From NCBI GenBank assembly GCA_012032575.1, contig JAAUSP010000379.1, positions 1-7,482 of the forward strand: a stretch of 7,482 nucleotides of DNA, read 5' to 3'. Under the pieces are notes generated by a model that had not been told where the DNA came from, made no database searches, and saw nothing but the letters and a program-made list of their open reading frames with translations. Positions 1 through 6,477 of this stretch are shown here, in pieces. The DNA comes from Anaerolineales bacterium (GTDB lineage: Bacteria > Chloroflexota > Anaerolineae > 4572-78 > J111). Position 1 is the first letter of the stretch, and each line of letters starts with the position of its first letter. A program made the translations under genes and the position numbers.

Positions 1-1464
1 ATTACTTTGGCGGGCGGGAACTGCGGGAATGGCAGTTCTATTGGCACCACGCGGCCCAGACTCAATTATCGTAGTGTGGGTGGGGTTGGCAGTGGAAAAA
101 CTGTGGGCGCGGGCCTGAGCTATGCGGCATTCGCCGCGATGACGCCGGGCTATGAATATATGAACGTGGCCCCGACTGCCTGGCAATCGGCCCTGCAATA
201 CCGGGCCATTCTGGCCGAAGCGGCGGATAAGCCCTTTGAAAAGTTCATTTACAAGTACGCTGAACGGCCCTACCCTCGGATTATTCTGAAGCACAATGGC
301 ATTGGCGAATCAACGATGTGGTTTATGAGCGCCGCCGATGACGCCGAGCGCATCCAGGGGGTCAGCCTCGACGCGGCCAATGTGGACGAGTGTGGCGTGC
401 TGATTGATGGTTCGTGGCTGCTGACGATGCTCATCTCCCGACTGCGCGGCACGGTCAATATGCGGAATGGTCGCGAGCGGCCCCGGCAGCGTCGGCTCTC
501 CTGCATCACGGCCAACTATGAAGTCGCGCCGCCCTGGTTGTGGGAGAGAATGGACCGGATGTTTGAGCAGCCGGACTATTTCCTCTCGATGGTCATCAAG
601 TCCGAGGATAACCTGAGCAAAGAGGATATTGATTCGTTCAAGCTGGTCATTCCCAAAGACCAGTGGGAAATGATGCTGGAGGGGAAGAAACCCGAAGGCT
701 CAGGCGAGCACTTCCACGTCAATTCAGTGACCGCGTGTGAGGACTGGAGTCTGAATCGTCACGCCCAGTATCATCTGTTGGAGAAGGAAGTGCCTACCCC
801 GGAGTGGGCTTACGAGGAGAATCCCGGCGCGGGCTGCGTTCACTTCGAGATGCCCAGCGAGGCCAGGAAGGGGCGCAACTACCTGCTCATCGGCGATCCG
901 GGTAGCGACAATCCGCCGCGCCGCAATGCAGGCGTGATCTGGGTGCTGGACATTACCGACTTTCCCCGGCAGCGGGCGACATTGGTCTACTTCAAGTGGG
1001 TGTATGGTAATGGCACTTACGACAACTTTTTGACCGCTTATGAGTACGCTTACCGCAAATACCGGCCCCTGGACAGCCTGATCGATTCGACCGGGACGCA
1101 GAAACTTTGGAATGAGCAGGTGCTGTTGGACCGGGGGATTCAGGCTGCCGGCATGAACTTCAGCGGGGATAAGAAGGGGATGCTCGTTGCGGCGATGCGC
1201 CTGGTTGAGCGGCAGCTCATTCGCTGGCCTTATATCCAGGGCATACGGGGGCAACTTCTGACCTACAAGCTGGCTGAAGATAACAAACTGCCCCAGGACA
1301 TCGTGGCCGTGCTGATGATGGCCGCCTATTTTCTCAGAATGTACCAGTGGGAAGATTACGCCGAGGAACACCAGCCGGAGACGCCGGTGGTGATGGCCCC
1401 AGCCCATGATACTCGCCAGAGGGTGCTGACGCCCCCGCACGGTGGGTCTGTCCTAACAGGATAG
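1..1464 (+). CDS. terL: Phage terminase large subunit (DNA-packaging ATPase/nuclease), 5' partial
   Basis: This is the motor and nuclease subunit that packages phage DNA into proheads and cuts concatemers. Residue numbers count from the TTG at 7. A Walker A motif, GGVGSGKT, lies at 25-32. A Walker B-like segment, AANVDE, lies at 123-128, with the acidic pair D127/E128. A coupling-type motif, SCITANY, follows at 165-171. The C-terminal half fits an RNase H-like nuclease with three candidate metal-binding acids: D297 (IGDPG), D360 (LIDSTG) and D431 (DIVAVLMMAA). The frame is open through base 1, and Walker A lies only about 25 residues from the TTG, closer to the N-terminus than is usual, so the true start is probably upstream of the window. 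It is clearly more GC-rich than the next locus. No portal or capsid gene follows, so the phage region either lies to the left or is a remnant. The fold assignment is strong; the phage type is not determined. Confidence 0.85.
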   Translation: MTLAGGNCGNGSSIGTTRPRLNYRSVGGVGSGKTVGAGLSYAAFAAMTPGYEYMNVAPTAWQSALQYRAILAEAADKPFEKFIYKYAERPYPRIILKHNGIGESTMWFMSAADDAERIQGVSLDAANVDECGVLIDGSWLLTMLISRLRGTVNMRNGRERPRQRRLSCITANYEVAPPWLWERMDRMFEQPDYFLSMVIKSEDNLSKEDIDSFKLVIPKDQWEMMLEGKKPEGSGEHFHVNSVTACEDWSLNRHAQYHLLEKEVPTPEWAYEENPGAGCVHFEMPSEARKGRNYLLIGDPGSDNPPRRNAGVIWVLDITDFPRQRATLVYFKWVYGNGTYDNFLTAYEYAYRKYRPLDSLIDSTGTQKLWNEQVLLDRGIQAAGMNFSGDKKGMLVAAMRLVERQLIRWPYIQGIRGQLLTYKLAEDNKLPQDIVAVLMMAAYFLRMYQWEDYAEEHQPETPVVMAPAHDTRQRVLTPPHGGSVLTG

Positions 1465-1475
1465 ACAGCTATCAA

Positions 1476-1517
1476 TGAATCAAAAAGCCTCATCGAATGA
1501 TGAAACCTTTTGATTCA
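1476..1517. repeat. Inverted repeat (hairpin) just after the terminase gene
   Basis: A dyad begins 12 bases after the terminase stop. The outer arms, TGAATCAAAA and TTTTGATTCA, pair perfectly over 10 bp. A 4x4 internal loop follows, then an inner stem TCATC/GATGA closed by a GAAT loop. Neither strand has a clear T-run after the stem, so it is not a standard intrinsic terminator. It could be a weak terminator, a transcript-stabilising 3' structure, or a junction sequence where GC-rich phage DNA gives way to AT-rich DNA. Confidence 0.6.
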
Positions 1518-1543
1518 AAAATATTGCAAATCGAATAATATTG

Positions 1544-1567
1544 GCAAAAAATTGAAATGATTTTTGC
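1544..1567. promoter_or_regulatory. Operator-like dyad upstream of the zinc-ribbon gene promoter
   Basis: GCAAAAA and TTTTTGC form a perfect 7-bp inverted repeat around a 10-base spacer. The dyad ends 12 bases before the candidate -10 box at 1580 and would cover the -35 region, a usual place for a repressor or activator site. A direct repeat of AATATTG (1520-1526 and 1537-1543) lies immediately upstream. The binding role is inferred from position only. Confidence 0.35.
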
Positions 1568-1576
1568 ACGTTTTCA

Positions 1577-1585
1577 TGTTATAAT
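1577..1585 (+). promoter_or_regulatory. Extended -10 promoter for the zinc-ribbon/membrane locus
   Basis: TGT followed by a perfect TATAAT (1580-1585) forms an extended -10 element. No good -35 lies at 17 bases (ATGATT at 1557-1562), as is common for extended -10 promoters. Transcription would start near 1592, leaving a leader of about 175 bases. A second, weaker extended -10 (TGC TATAGA, 1623-1631) could shorten the leader. The rest of 1465-1768 shows no gene. Confidence 0.45.
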
Positions 1586-1768
1586 TGGCTTAATCTTCGT
1601 TTCAAAAATATTTATATTCGCTTGCTATAGATTCCCAAACTGAGGCTCTACCCAATCTGGCTGTAGTTCATTGTTGAATTCGCTCTTGGTAATGGTTTCT
1701 AGCGATCTGTGTACCTAACCTCGCTTACCCAGAAGTTAGTGATCTTTTTCTGATCGAAAGGGAAAACC

Positions 1769-2368
1769 ATGATCAATAATATATTTTGTCCAAAGTGCGG
1801 GCACTCTAATTCTACAAGCGATATTAACTGTAAGCGCTGCTCTGTAGATCTAGCCCAAGCTATGAGTGAAACAATTATCTTTGAACAGCCATTACCACCA
1901 CCTATTGAGGTACGCTTACACCATTTGCAAAGCAAACATAATTCTACCCGCAAAGCAGCGGCCATAGATCTTGGTAGTTTGAATATAAGCAATGAACAGA
2001 TTATCACTTTGCTTGAAAAAGTCGCCACATTGGATAGTAGTAAAGAGGTTGCACAAGCAGCCCATAATGCTCTACAAGCGCCAGCACATCAAAAAGTACT
2101 CATACACCTGAGGCGACAATCCATCATATCCAATCTCCAAGTGCCTCAACAGGGTAATGGGGTTACTGCGTTTAAATTTTTGGGACGAAAATCTGCAACT
2201 AACAGATTTAAATGGGTGCCCATTTCAGATACAGAATCTTCTATTGAACTAACTCGGGAAAAAATGTCCAGGAGTATCACCTATTCCTTAGCTGCTGCAT
2301 ACATTGCCAGCAAAAACTTCCCCAAGAAAGAGAATCTGCCAGGGTCCCATTCCACCCCCTTTCAATAA
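1769..2368 (+). CDS. Zinc-ribbon protein with HEAT-like helical region; probably the N-terminal part of a frame-split gene
   Basis: The 199-residue product starts at an ATG with a good ribosome binding site (AAAGGGA at 1757-1763, 5-base spacing). A zinc ribbon occupies residues 7-24: CPKCG at 7-11 and CKRC at 21-24, giving four cysteines suited to one zinc ion. A proline-rich linker (about 40-45) follows. Residues 47-106 look like a short run of amphipathic helices of HEAT or HEAT-like type, with RKAAAIDLG resembling the second helix of a HEAT repeat. The remainder is unassigned. No signal peptide or membrane segment is seen, so this part should be cytoplasmic. The frame ends abruptly inside a stretch where the next frame is already open, and that next frame lacks a proper start, which suggests the two were or are one polypeptide. 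Molecular function is unknown; the zinc ribbon implies protein, nucleic acid or structural roles only in a general way. Confidence 0.7.
   Translation: MINNIFCPKCGHSNSTSDINCKRCSVDLAQAMSETIIFEQPLPPPIEVRLHHLQSKHNSTRKAAAIDLGSLNISNEQIITLLEKVATLDSSKEVAQAAHNALQAPAHQKVLIHLRRQSIISNLQVPQQGNGVTAFKFLGRKSATNRFKWVPISDTESSIELTREKMSRSITYSLAAAYIASKNFPKKENLPGSHSTPFQ
2292..2368 (+). other. Frame junction (+1) between zinc-ribbon and membrane-protein frames
   Basis: Both frames are open across these bases. A C5 run at 2355-2359 is followed by TTT; in the upstream frame this reads ACC CCC TTT CAA TAA. Dropping one C, or a +1 slip of the tRNA on CCC (2357-2359) onto CCT, gives ...STP-FNNF..., joining residues 1-197 of the first frame to residue 20 onward of the second: one protein of about 684 residues. 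The cause could be a real mutation (pseudogene), a homopolymer sequencing error, or programmed frameshifting; the sequence alone does not decide. Confidence 0.55.
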
Positions 2369-3824
2369 TTTTGGCCATCAATTACTTCTTGACTACAAAC
2401 TATTAGTTGATATTGTTTGGCAAATCGTTGCTGATATTCAATTAACTCTGGAGAAGGTACCGAAGAGCAATAGCACAGCAATAGCTCTTGGGATTGTTGC
2501 TACTATAGTTACCGCTATATTGATACTGTCCGTTGAACCTGAAGCTTTTTGGTTGGCGTTGGGAGCAGGTTTTGTAGGGTATTTGACTGGTAACAGCGTT
2601 GATCAATATTCAAGGCAAAAACAATTAAGGAAAGAAGTTGCTTATATTCGTGCTCAAGCATTAGAAAAGCTTATTAGTGGAAATTGGAGATTAGAATATA
2701 AACCAGAGACAGAGAAAAATAAGGAACTGGATCACCTTGTAGGAAACGGTACCTTAGAGGGTGACAAAAATCCTGTATTAATAGTTCTCAACGAGCAGCA
2801 TCCATTTCCAGGCTATGGTCGACTACAGGCTGAAAGTCTCTTTGTATGTAGGCCACAAAAAAATAATTCTGAAAGCATATCTACTTCTACTACTATCGGG
2901 CAGATTCGTGAGGCGATTTCAGAAAAAATTGTAGAGACCGTATCAAGATATGAAACGAAAGAAGTCAGTTTTGGTAACGTTATAGTTATTCACGGGAATT
3001 CTATAGCTATTGATAGTCCATGGTTGGACCAAAATAAGGTGCCACCTCTTTGGCTTAACAAAGACAAATTTGAGGATGTGGAGTCAATTGATAAGAAAGC
3101 ATCTGTTCGTACTTACTTTGCAACACAGGTTATGTTTCCGCAGTATATGACCACAGCGACTTTTTTTATACGTGCCTTTATGGCCGGTAATGCAGCTTCG
3201 TGCCAAATTGCTGTTACAACTTTAGGCCCGTTAGTATTTGGTATTGATTATTTTAATAAACGGTTGTTAAGATCTAGAATGGAAATGGATGGTACTATAG
3301 AAAAAGTTACAAAAAAACTTACTACAAAGAAACTCACGACAAAAGATACCACTTCCTCTGCCTCTCTCGAACAACTCCGCTTAGTGGGTCTGATAGGTCA
3401 AGCAGGGGATGATTTTCAATCTCATGTGTATGAGTTTGATATTAAAAGGTTAAATATATCTGAGAAAGAAACTGAAGATTATTCGAAAGAGTTTAAGGAG
3501 GCAATCAAAGAGAGCATCAGATGGCCTGGATTTCTTCTGGCCAGGCAGAATTTACGAGAGTTAAATTCACTTACATTTACTGATGACTTCTTTGGTAAGT
3601 CCGAAGCCATTGCTTCAGTGAAAACTTTATATGACCAAATAGCAAGAACTTTGTTAGACACTCTTGATACATTAGGCTTTGATATTTCTGCCTACCGTGA
3701 TAAAGAAGGCAATTATTCTATCAATGCAGACAAAATCGATCAATTAGTTTTAGGTGAACGTATTCAAATTACCCACTTAAAGGAGGTTGAAAAAACAGAA
3801 GCAGAGCAACCAACGCCTGCATAG
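2304..3824 (+). CDS. Unknown membrane-anchored protein, C-terminal part of a frame-split gene
   Basis: The frame opens after a stop at 2289. Its only near starts are CTG (2292, 2295) and the TTG at 2304, none with a ribosome binding site; the first ATG is deep inside, near residue 326. Counting from the TTG (506 residues), two hydrophobic segments lie at about 57-76 and 80-97, consistent with a membrane hairpin. A charged segment and a soluble domain of about 400 residues follow. Notable motifs are HPFPGYGR (166-173), RTYFATQVMFP (269-279), TTATFFIRAFMAG (283-295) and FGIDYF (312-317). From memory, unchecked, this order resembles a family of actinobacterial hypothetical membrane proteins with a 'PFVGxG'-like motif followed by a 'VxxFxRA' motif. 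A KKLTT direct repeat lies at 337-346. No catalytic motif is recognised. It is AT-rich compared with the terminase and the transposase. The reading frame is surely coding; its function is unknown. Confidence 0.7.
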   Translation: MPAKTSPRKRICQGPIPPPFNNFGHQLLLDYKLLVDIVWQIVADIQLTLEKVPKSNSTAIALGIVATIVTAILILSVEPEAFWLALGAGFVGYLTGNSVDQYSRQKQLRKEVAYIRAQALEKLISGNWRLEYKPETEKNKELDHLVGNGTLEGDKNPVLIVLNEQHPFPGYGRLQAESLFVCRPQKNNSESISTSTTIGQIREAISEKIVETVSRYETKEVSFGNVIVIHGNSIAIDSPWLDQNKVPPLWLNKDKFEDVESIDKKASVRTYFATQVMFPQYMTTATFFIRAFMAGNAASCQIAVTTLGPLVFGIDYFNKRLLRSRMEMDGTIEKVTKKLTTKKLTTKDTTSSASLEQLRLVGLIGQAGDDFQSHVYEFDIKRLNISEKETEDYSKEFKEAIKESIRWPGFLLARQNLRELNSLTFTDDFFGKSEAIASVKTLYDQIARTLLDTLDTLGFDISAYRDKEGNYSINADKIDQLVLGERIQITHLKEVEKTEAEQPTPA

Positions 3825-3857
3825 AAGTGCTTTTTTATTATTGGACCAACTCTTTAT

Positions 3858-3873
3858 ACTTGAGTTTAGAGTT
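3858..3873 (+). repeat. IS terminal inverted repeat, left
   Basis: ACTTGAGTTTAGAGTT matches the reverse complement of 5344-5359 at all 16 positions. It lies downstream of the transposase stop. Confidence 0.85.
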
Positions 3874-3884
3874 GAACGGCAACA

Positions 3885-3900
3885 CGAAGCTAACGCTTCG
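3885..3900. repeat. Short hairpin inside the left IS end
   Basis: CGAAGC and GCTTCG pair perfectly over 6 bp around a TAAC loop. It has no counterpart in the right end, where the two IS ends otherwise align. It could impede transcription leaving the transposase gene, but no T-run follows on the minus strand, so it is not called a terminator. Confidence 0.5.
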
Positions 3901-3947
3901 GGGTTGAGCGAACGTTAACAACCTATTCAATTGAGGCCAAAGCCGAC

Positions 3948-5285
3948 TTAGAGGGCCAAAACAGGTCGCTTGGCGGTCGGTTTGGCCGGTTTTTGGCTCT
4001 TACGGACCACCGGATAACGCATCCGGGGGGCGGGCCGATAGCCTTCGGCCCGCCCGCGGCCTTTACCAGCCGGTCGGGGCGGTTTAGCCGGGCTACCCAA
4101 CTTGAGCAAAAATCGGCTGGCCCCTCGCTGGACTTGGCCGGGGGTCAACCACCGCTCCGGCGTCTGGGTGGAGCGGGGATACCAGGCCGGCGATAAGTCC
4201 TCGACATCGTGGCCCATCAACAACAGTTGCCAGTAGGCCAGGGCACACAACCACATCCAGCGTTGAATCGCGTCGGGGTCGGTCAGGCAATGGGCGTTCA
4301 AGCCCAAGTGCTGTTTCAGAAACCTGAAAGCGTGTTCAATCGCGAATCGCCATAAATACATCCGACAGATGGCTTCGAGGGCGACTGTTTCCGGCCCAGT
4401 CCAGAATAGCCACATCGGCCGCTGATAACGGAGCGTCCCATCCGCTTTCAAGAATTCCACCCGCAGGGCCAGGCCGACCAGATTGGGCAGCTTGCGTAAG
4501 TGGAGCTTATGCCAAGCCGCCAACCGGACCGTCTGCCGGCCCAATTGGAACGAGCTAGTCTGGTCGGGGTCCCGGCGGGGGTGAGCCATTTTGAAGGCCG
4601 GGCCGTGTTTACGCGGCGCTCCCCGGCTGCCCGCCGGTTTCGGCTCGGGCTGTTCATACAGGGTCAGGTTCTGGCGTAACCGGACCAGGGCGATGATCGT
4701 CTTGACCACCAGAAACACGGCCAGAAAAACCTGGTTGGCGTACAGGCTGTCGGTCACCACCACTTTCAGCCGACTATTTTGAGCCGCCAGAGCTTTGACC
4801 TGGTCAACCGCCGTCTGGTTGTCATTACTGGTGCTCTTGACCCGGCGCACATCCCACGGCGCGACCCAAGACGTCCCTGGTTTGATTAACCGCACCAGCC
4901 AGGAGAACTTCTGCCCCAGCCGGACTGGCTCATCCTTTTGGGCTTTCAGTAGCCCCCGCTCGGCCAGGGTCTCCGCTTCTGGCCGTTCATCCGAGGTCAC
5001 ATCTAGCCCATACACCTCATACTCCCCGCTGTGCTCCGCCTCGACTGGCTGAAACTCGGTCAGCAACCGCTGCAACCGTTCCGGCTCCAACCGGCCTTCG
5101 CTCAGAACGTCATAAATCGCACTGAACTTCCGCCGGAAGAAACCTTCTTCACTCAGGGCGACCGGTGAACTCACATGGCCGGCCACGGTCAAGGCATCGA
5201 TTAAATCAAGGGTGGCGTCTGCCCGCTTGGGCAGACTTTGGTATAATTGTTGCCGAAACTGTTGGAAAAAAGTTTTGGTCTCCAT
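3948..5285 (-). CDS. DDE transposase of the IS4-like superfamily (IS701-like)
   Basis: This enzyme excises and inserts its own element through an RNase H-fold DDE active site. The 445-residue protein appears full length. Candidate catalytic acids are D95 (GLDVT), D179 (VVTDSLYAN) and E317 (RFAIEH). The last sits in a Y310-x2-R313-x3-E317-x6-K324 signature, the Y2R3E6K pattern of IS4-related families. A variable basic, proline-containing insertion at about 211-250 and a Lys/Arg/Pro-rich tail from about 398 probably contact DNA. The ATG at 5285 is preceded by AAAGG only two bases away, an unusually tight spacing suggesting weak initiation, which is common for transposases. No frameshift or stop interrupts the frame, so it may be active. 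IS701-like is my best reading; assignment to a named IS family needs a database match. Confidence 0.85.
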   Translation of the reverse strand: METKTFFQQFRQQLYQSLPKRADATLDLIDALTVAGHVSSPVALSEEGFFRRKFSAIYDVLSEGRLEPERLQRLLTEFQPVEAEHSGEYEVYGLDVTSDERPEAETLAERGLLKAQKDEPVRLGQKFSWLVRLIKPGTSWVAPWDVRRVKSTSNDNQTAVDQVKALAAQNSRLKVVVTDSLYANQVFLAVFLVVKTIIALVRLRQNLTLYEQPEPKPAGSRGAPRKHGPAFKMAHPRRDPDQTSSFQLGRQTVRLAAWHKLHLRKLPNLVGLALRVEFLKADGTLRYQRPMWLFWTGPETVALEAICRMYLWRFAIEHAFRFLKQHLGLNAHCLTDPDAIQRWMWLCALAYWQLLLMGHDVEDLSPAWYPRSTQTPERWLTPGQVQRGASRFLLKLGSPAKPPRPAGKGRGRAEGYRPAPRMRYPVVRKSQKPAKPTAKRPVLAL

Positions 5286-5343
5286 ACCTTTCTTTTTACC
5301 AGCAGTTTCGTTTTTTGTTAAAGTTCAACGCTCAATTTTATCG

Positions 5344-5359
5344 AACTCTAAACTCAAGT
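5344..5359 (-). repeat. IS terminal inverted repeat, right
   Basis: AACTCTAAACTCAAGT is the perfect inverted partner of 3858-3873. It lies about 60 bases upstream of the transposase start. Confidence 0.85.
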
Positions 5360-5379
5360 CAGTAGCGGTTCGAGTTATA

Positions 5380-5745
5380 TCAATTCAGGGGTAAGTGAAC
5401 TATCCTATCCCGATATTCATCATCTTTCGAGGCTATCCATATTAGCAACAATTCTTCAATAGTTTCACCAATGCTCATATTTCGGTTTAATTCAATAATA
5501 CCCGGAATGTGCCGCCCAGCTATTAAATGGTCGCGTAAATGTCCGGGCATAGATTTACGATTGTTAGTCAACAAAATAAAGTCATTTTCTTCACACCAGC
5601 CCAAAATATCTGGATCACTGGCTTCTATGGGCGGCGCACCAGGTGAACCAACTCGCCAAATTACCAGGGTTGGTTCACGTTTCAATAACTCAGTACGGAA
5701 AAGTGAATGAACATTTTCGTCCAGCAGGTAACGAACCTTGCTCAT
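5380..5745 (-). CDS. PIN-like nuclease toxin candidate, DUF5615 family (module 1)
   Basis: This 121-residue protein has the DUF5615/Mut7-C-like PIN layout. An opening beta-strand ends in the acidic motif LLDEN (D9, E10), a middle acidic cluster SDPDILGWC contains D44 and D46, and a strand FILLT runs into NNRKSMPGH (residues 61-69). In PIN-like proteins the position after LLT is often an Asp; here it is Asn, which I believe is tolerated in this subgroup. Family members are predicted RNases encoded beside a DUF433 partner and are treated as type II toxin candidates. The ATG overlaps the DUF433 stop by 4 bases, giving translational coupling. The IS end lies 20 bases beyond the stop and leaves the C-terminus intact. 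Nuclease activity is predicted, not shown. Confidence 0.8.
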   Translation of the reverse strand: MSKVRYLLDENVHSLFRTELLKREPTLVIWRVGSPGAPPIEASDPDILGWCEENDFILLTNNRKSMPGHLRDHLIAGRHIPGIIELNRNMSIGETIEELLLIWIASKDDEYRDRIVHLPLN

Positions 5746-6074
5746 GGCGTAGCTAATGCTTTTTGACGTTCTGCCTTGAGCGCCCGCAACCGCACGACGA
5801 CAGGTGGAGGATTACGGTCTTGTTCTTCCCGCGCTTGACGGCCATACTCTAACCAATCGGTCATATAAGTATCAATTTGTTTGCGGTTATGTAAATAGTA
5901 AAGAATCGTGGCATAAATTTGTTCGAGGCTTAAGGTTGGAAAAGTAACGGCAATCGCTTCGGGAGTTTGGTCACGATGAATATATTCATAAAGAATTGAC
6001 TCAATCCCAATCCGATGGCCTTTAATCCGAATGTCATCAGAGGCAAGAAATTCAAAATAATTTTCTAATTGCAT
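5742..6074 (-). CDS. DUF433 antitoxin-like DNA-binding protein (module 1)
   Basis: This 110-residue protein begins at the ATG at 6074, chosen over a TTG at 6089 because GAGAGG (6082-6087 on the minus strand) lies 7 bases before the ATG. Residues 12-63 carry the DUF433 pattern: a short strand with IRIKGHRIGIESIL, then a PEAIAVTFPTLSLEQI helix-turn-helix-like segment and YATILYYLHNR. The C-terminal tail (about 64-110) is charged and basic and probably binds and neutralises the nuclease. It is the first gene of its operon, and antitoxin-first order is typical of autoregulated TA pairs. A promoter and a dyad sit directly upstream. Confidence 0.8.
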   Translation of the reverse strand: MQLENYFEFLASDDIRIKGHRIGIESILYEYIHRDQTPEAIAVTFPTLSLEQIYATILYYLHNRKQIDTYMTDWLEYGRQAREEQDRNPPPVVVRLRALKAERQKALATP

Positions 6075-6087
6075 GATAGTACCTCTC

Positions 6088-6104
6088 AAATTTGGGAGAA
6101 ATTT
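6088..6104. promoter_or_regulatory. Candidate operator for TA module 1
   Basis: Two AAATTT hexamers separated by GGGAG lie between the -10 box and the ribosome binding site of the DUF433 gene. Each hexamer is itself a palindrome. The location fits autorepression by the antitoxin or the TA complex; no binding evidence exists in the sequence. Confidence 0.3.
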
Positions 6105-6113
6105 CTACGATAA

Positions 6114-6141
6114 ATTATACCATAGGGGAACATTGGCACAA
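6114..6141 (-). promoter_or_regulatory. Promoter of TA module 1 (extended -10)
   Basis: On the minus strand TGG precedes a perfect TATAAT (6119 down to 6114), giving an extended -10. TTGTGC (6141 down to 6136) is a fair -35 at 16-base spacing. The start site would be near 6107, about 33 bases before the DUF433 ATG. Confidence 0.6.
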
Positions 6142-6150
6142 AACAGTTAT

Positions 6151-6227
6151 TGTAGGTAAACCAACAGCCGCCCACCGATGTTATACAGTTGTCAAGTAGC
6201 AGAACCTTAAAATTATAAAAAGAGATG
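6151..6227 (+). repeat. Direct repeat, copy 1 (upstream of TA module 2)
   Basis: The core, 6168-6227, matches 7421-7481 at about nine positions in ten by eye, with one 1-base gap. The preceding 17 bases (TGTAGGTAAACCAACAG) match 7383-7399 at 14 positions. Between these two parts copy 1 lacks a 21-base segment present in copy 2. The core contains TTGTCA (6189-6194) with an AT-rich stretch downstream, so it could carry a weak rightward promoter. Confidence 0.8.
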
Positions 6228-6448
6228 CAGATAAAGGCTGAAAAAAGAGACAGCTTGAACCAAACCGACCTCAAACTCAGGGTTGAGCGGTAACTTTTGT
6301 TCTGAAGGTTCAACTCAGCGTCCGGTCAGGTTCGCTCAGGTCGCGGTTGTCGCCGGCGGCAGGCAGTAAGTCAATGCATGAGAACCCTCATTACATACCA
6401 CGCTCCACACCTCACGGCCCGAAGCGACCCCACCTTTTATTGAAGTCA

Positions 6449-6477
6449 AGTGCGCCGGGCGGAGCGCACCGCGCACT
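6449..6477. repeat. GC-rich alternative hairpins
   Basis: GTGCGC (6450-6455) can pair with GCGCAC (6464-6469) over 6 bp. Alternatively, AGTGCGC (6449-6455) can pair with GCGCACT (6471-6477) over 7 bp. The two foldings exclude each other. No T-run follows, and the pair lies upstream of the module 2 promoter candidate. Confidence 0.55.

Larger units (their letters stand above)
3858..5359 (-). mobile_element. Insertion sequence of about 1.5 kb, IS4/IS701-like, complete
   Basis: The element is bounded by 16-bp perfect terminal inverted repeats (3858-3873 and 5344-5359) and carries one intact transposase on the minus strand. Weaker similarity continues inside the ends: TTGAGCG followed by a TTAACAA-type sequence occurs on both sides, but the left end has an extra hairpin segment. 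No target-site duplication is visible (TCTTTAT on the left, CAGTAGC on the right), so the insertion is old, the flank was rearranged, or the ends differ slightly from those given. It is GC-rich relative to both neighbours. It lies 33 bases after the membrane-protein stop and 20 bases from the stop of the first nuclease gene. Confidence 0.8.

Noticed and set aside
724..1440. 238-residue minus-strand open frame opposite the terminase
   Set aside because: It is antisense to well-supported nuclease-domain motifs of the terminase; long antisense frames are common in GC-rich genes.
1699..2028. 109-residue minus-strand open frame over the zinc-ribbon gene
   Set aside because: It opposes a gene with a good start, ribosome binding site and a clear CxxC...CxxC motif; it shows no domain of its own.
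3814..3836. Possible terminator after the membrane-protein gene (GCAT/GTGC then T6)
   Set aside because: There is a T-run at 3831-3836, but the stem is only 4 bp and includes a G-T pair; too weak to call.
3871..3923. Integron attC-like site at the left IS end (GTTGAAC, hairpin, GTTAACAAC)
   Set aside because: The core-like heptamers are in the wrong order and orientation for an attC site, and the segment lies inside the IS inverted-repeat region, which explains it better.
4795..5052. Plus-strand open frames inside the insertion sequence
   Set aside because: They are antisense to the intact transposase and carry no motif.
6086..6313. 75-residue minus-strand open frame upstream of DUF433 (module 1)
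   Set aside because: It covers the module 1 promoter and the direct repeat and has no recognisable domain. It is better explained as AT-rich non-coding sequence.
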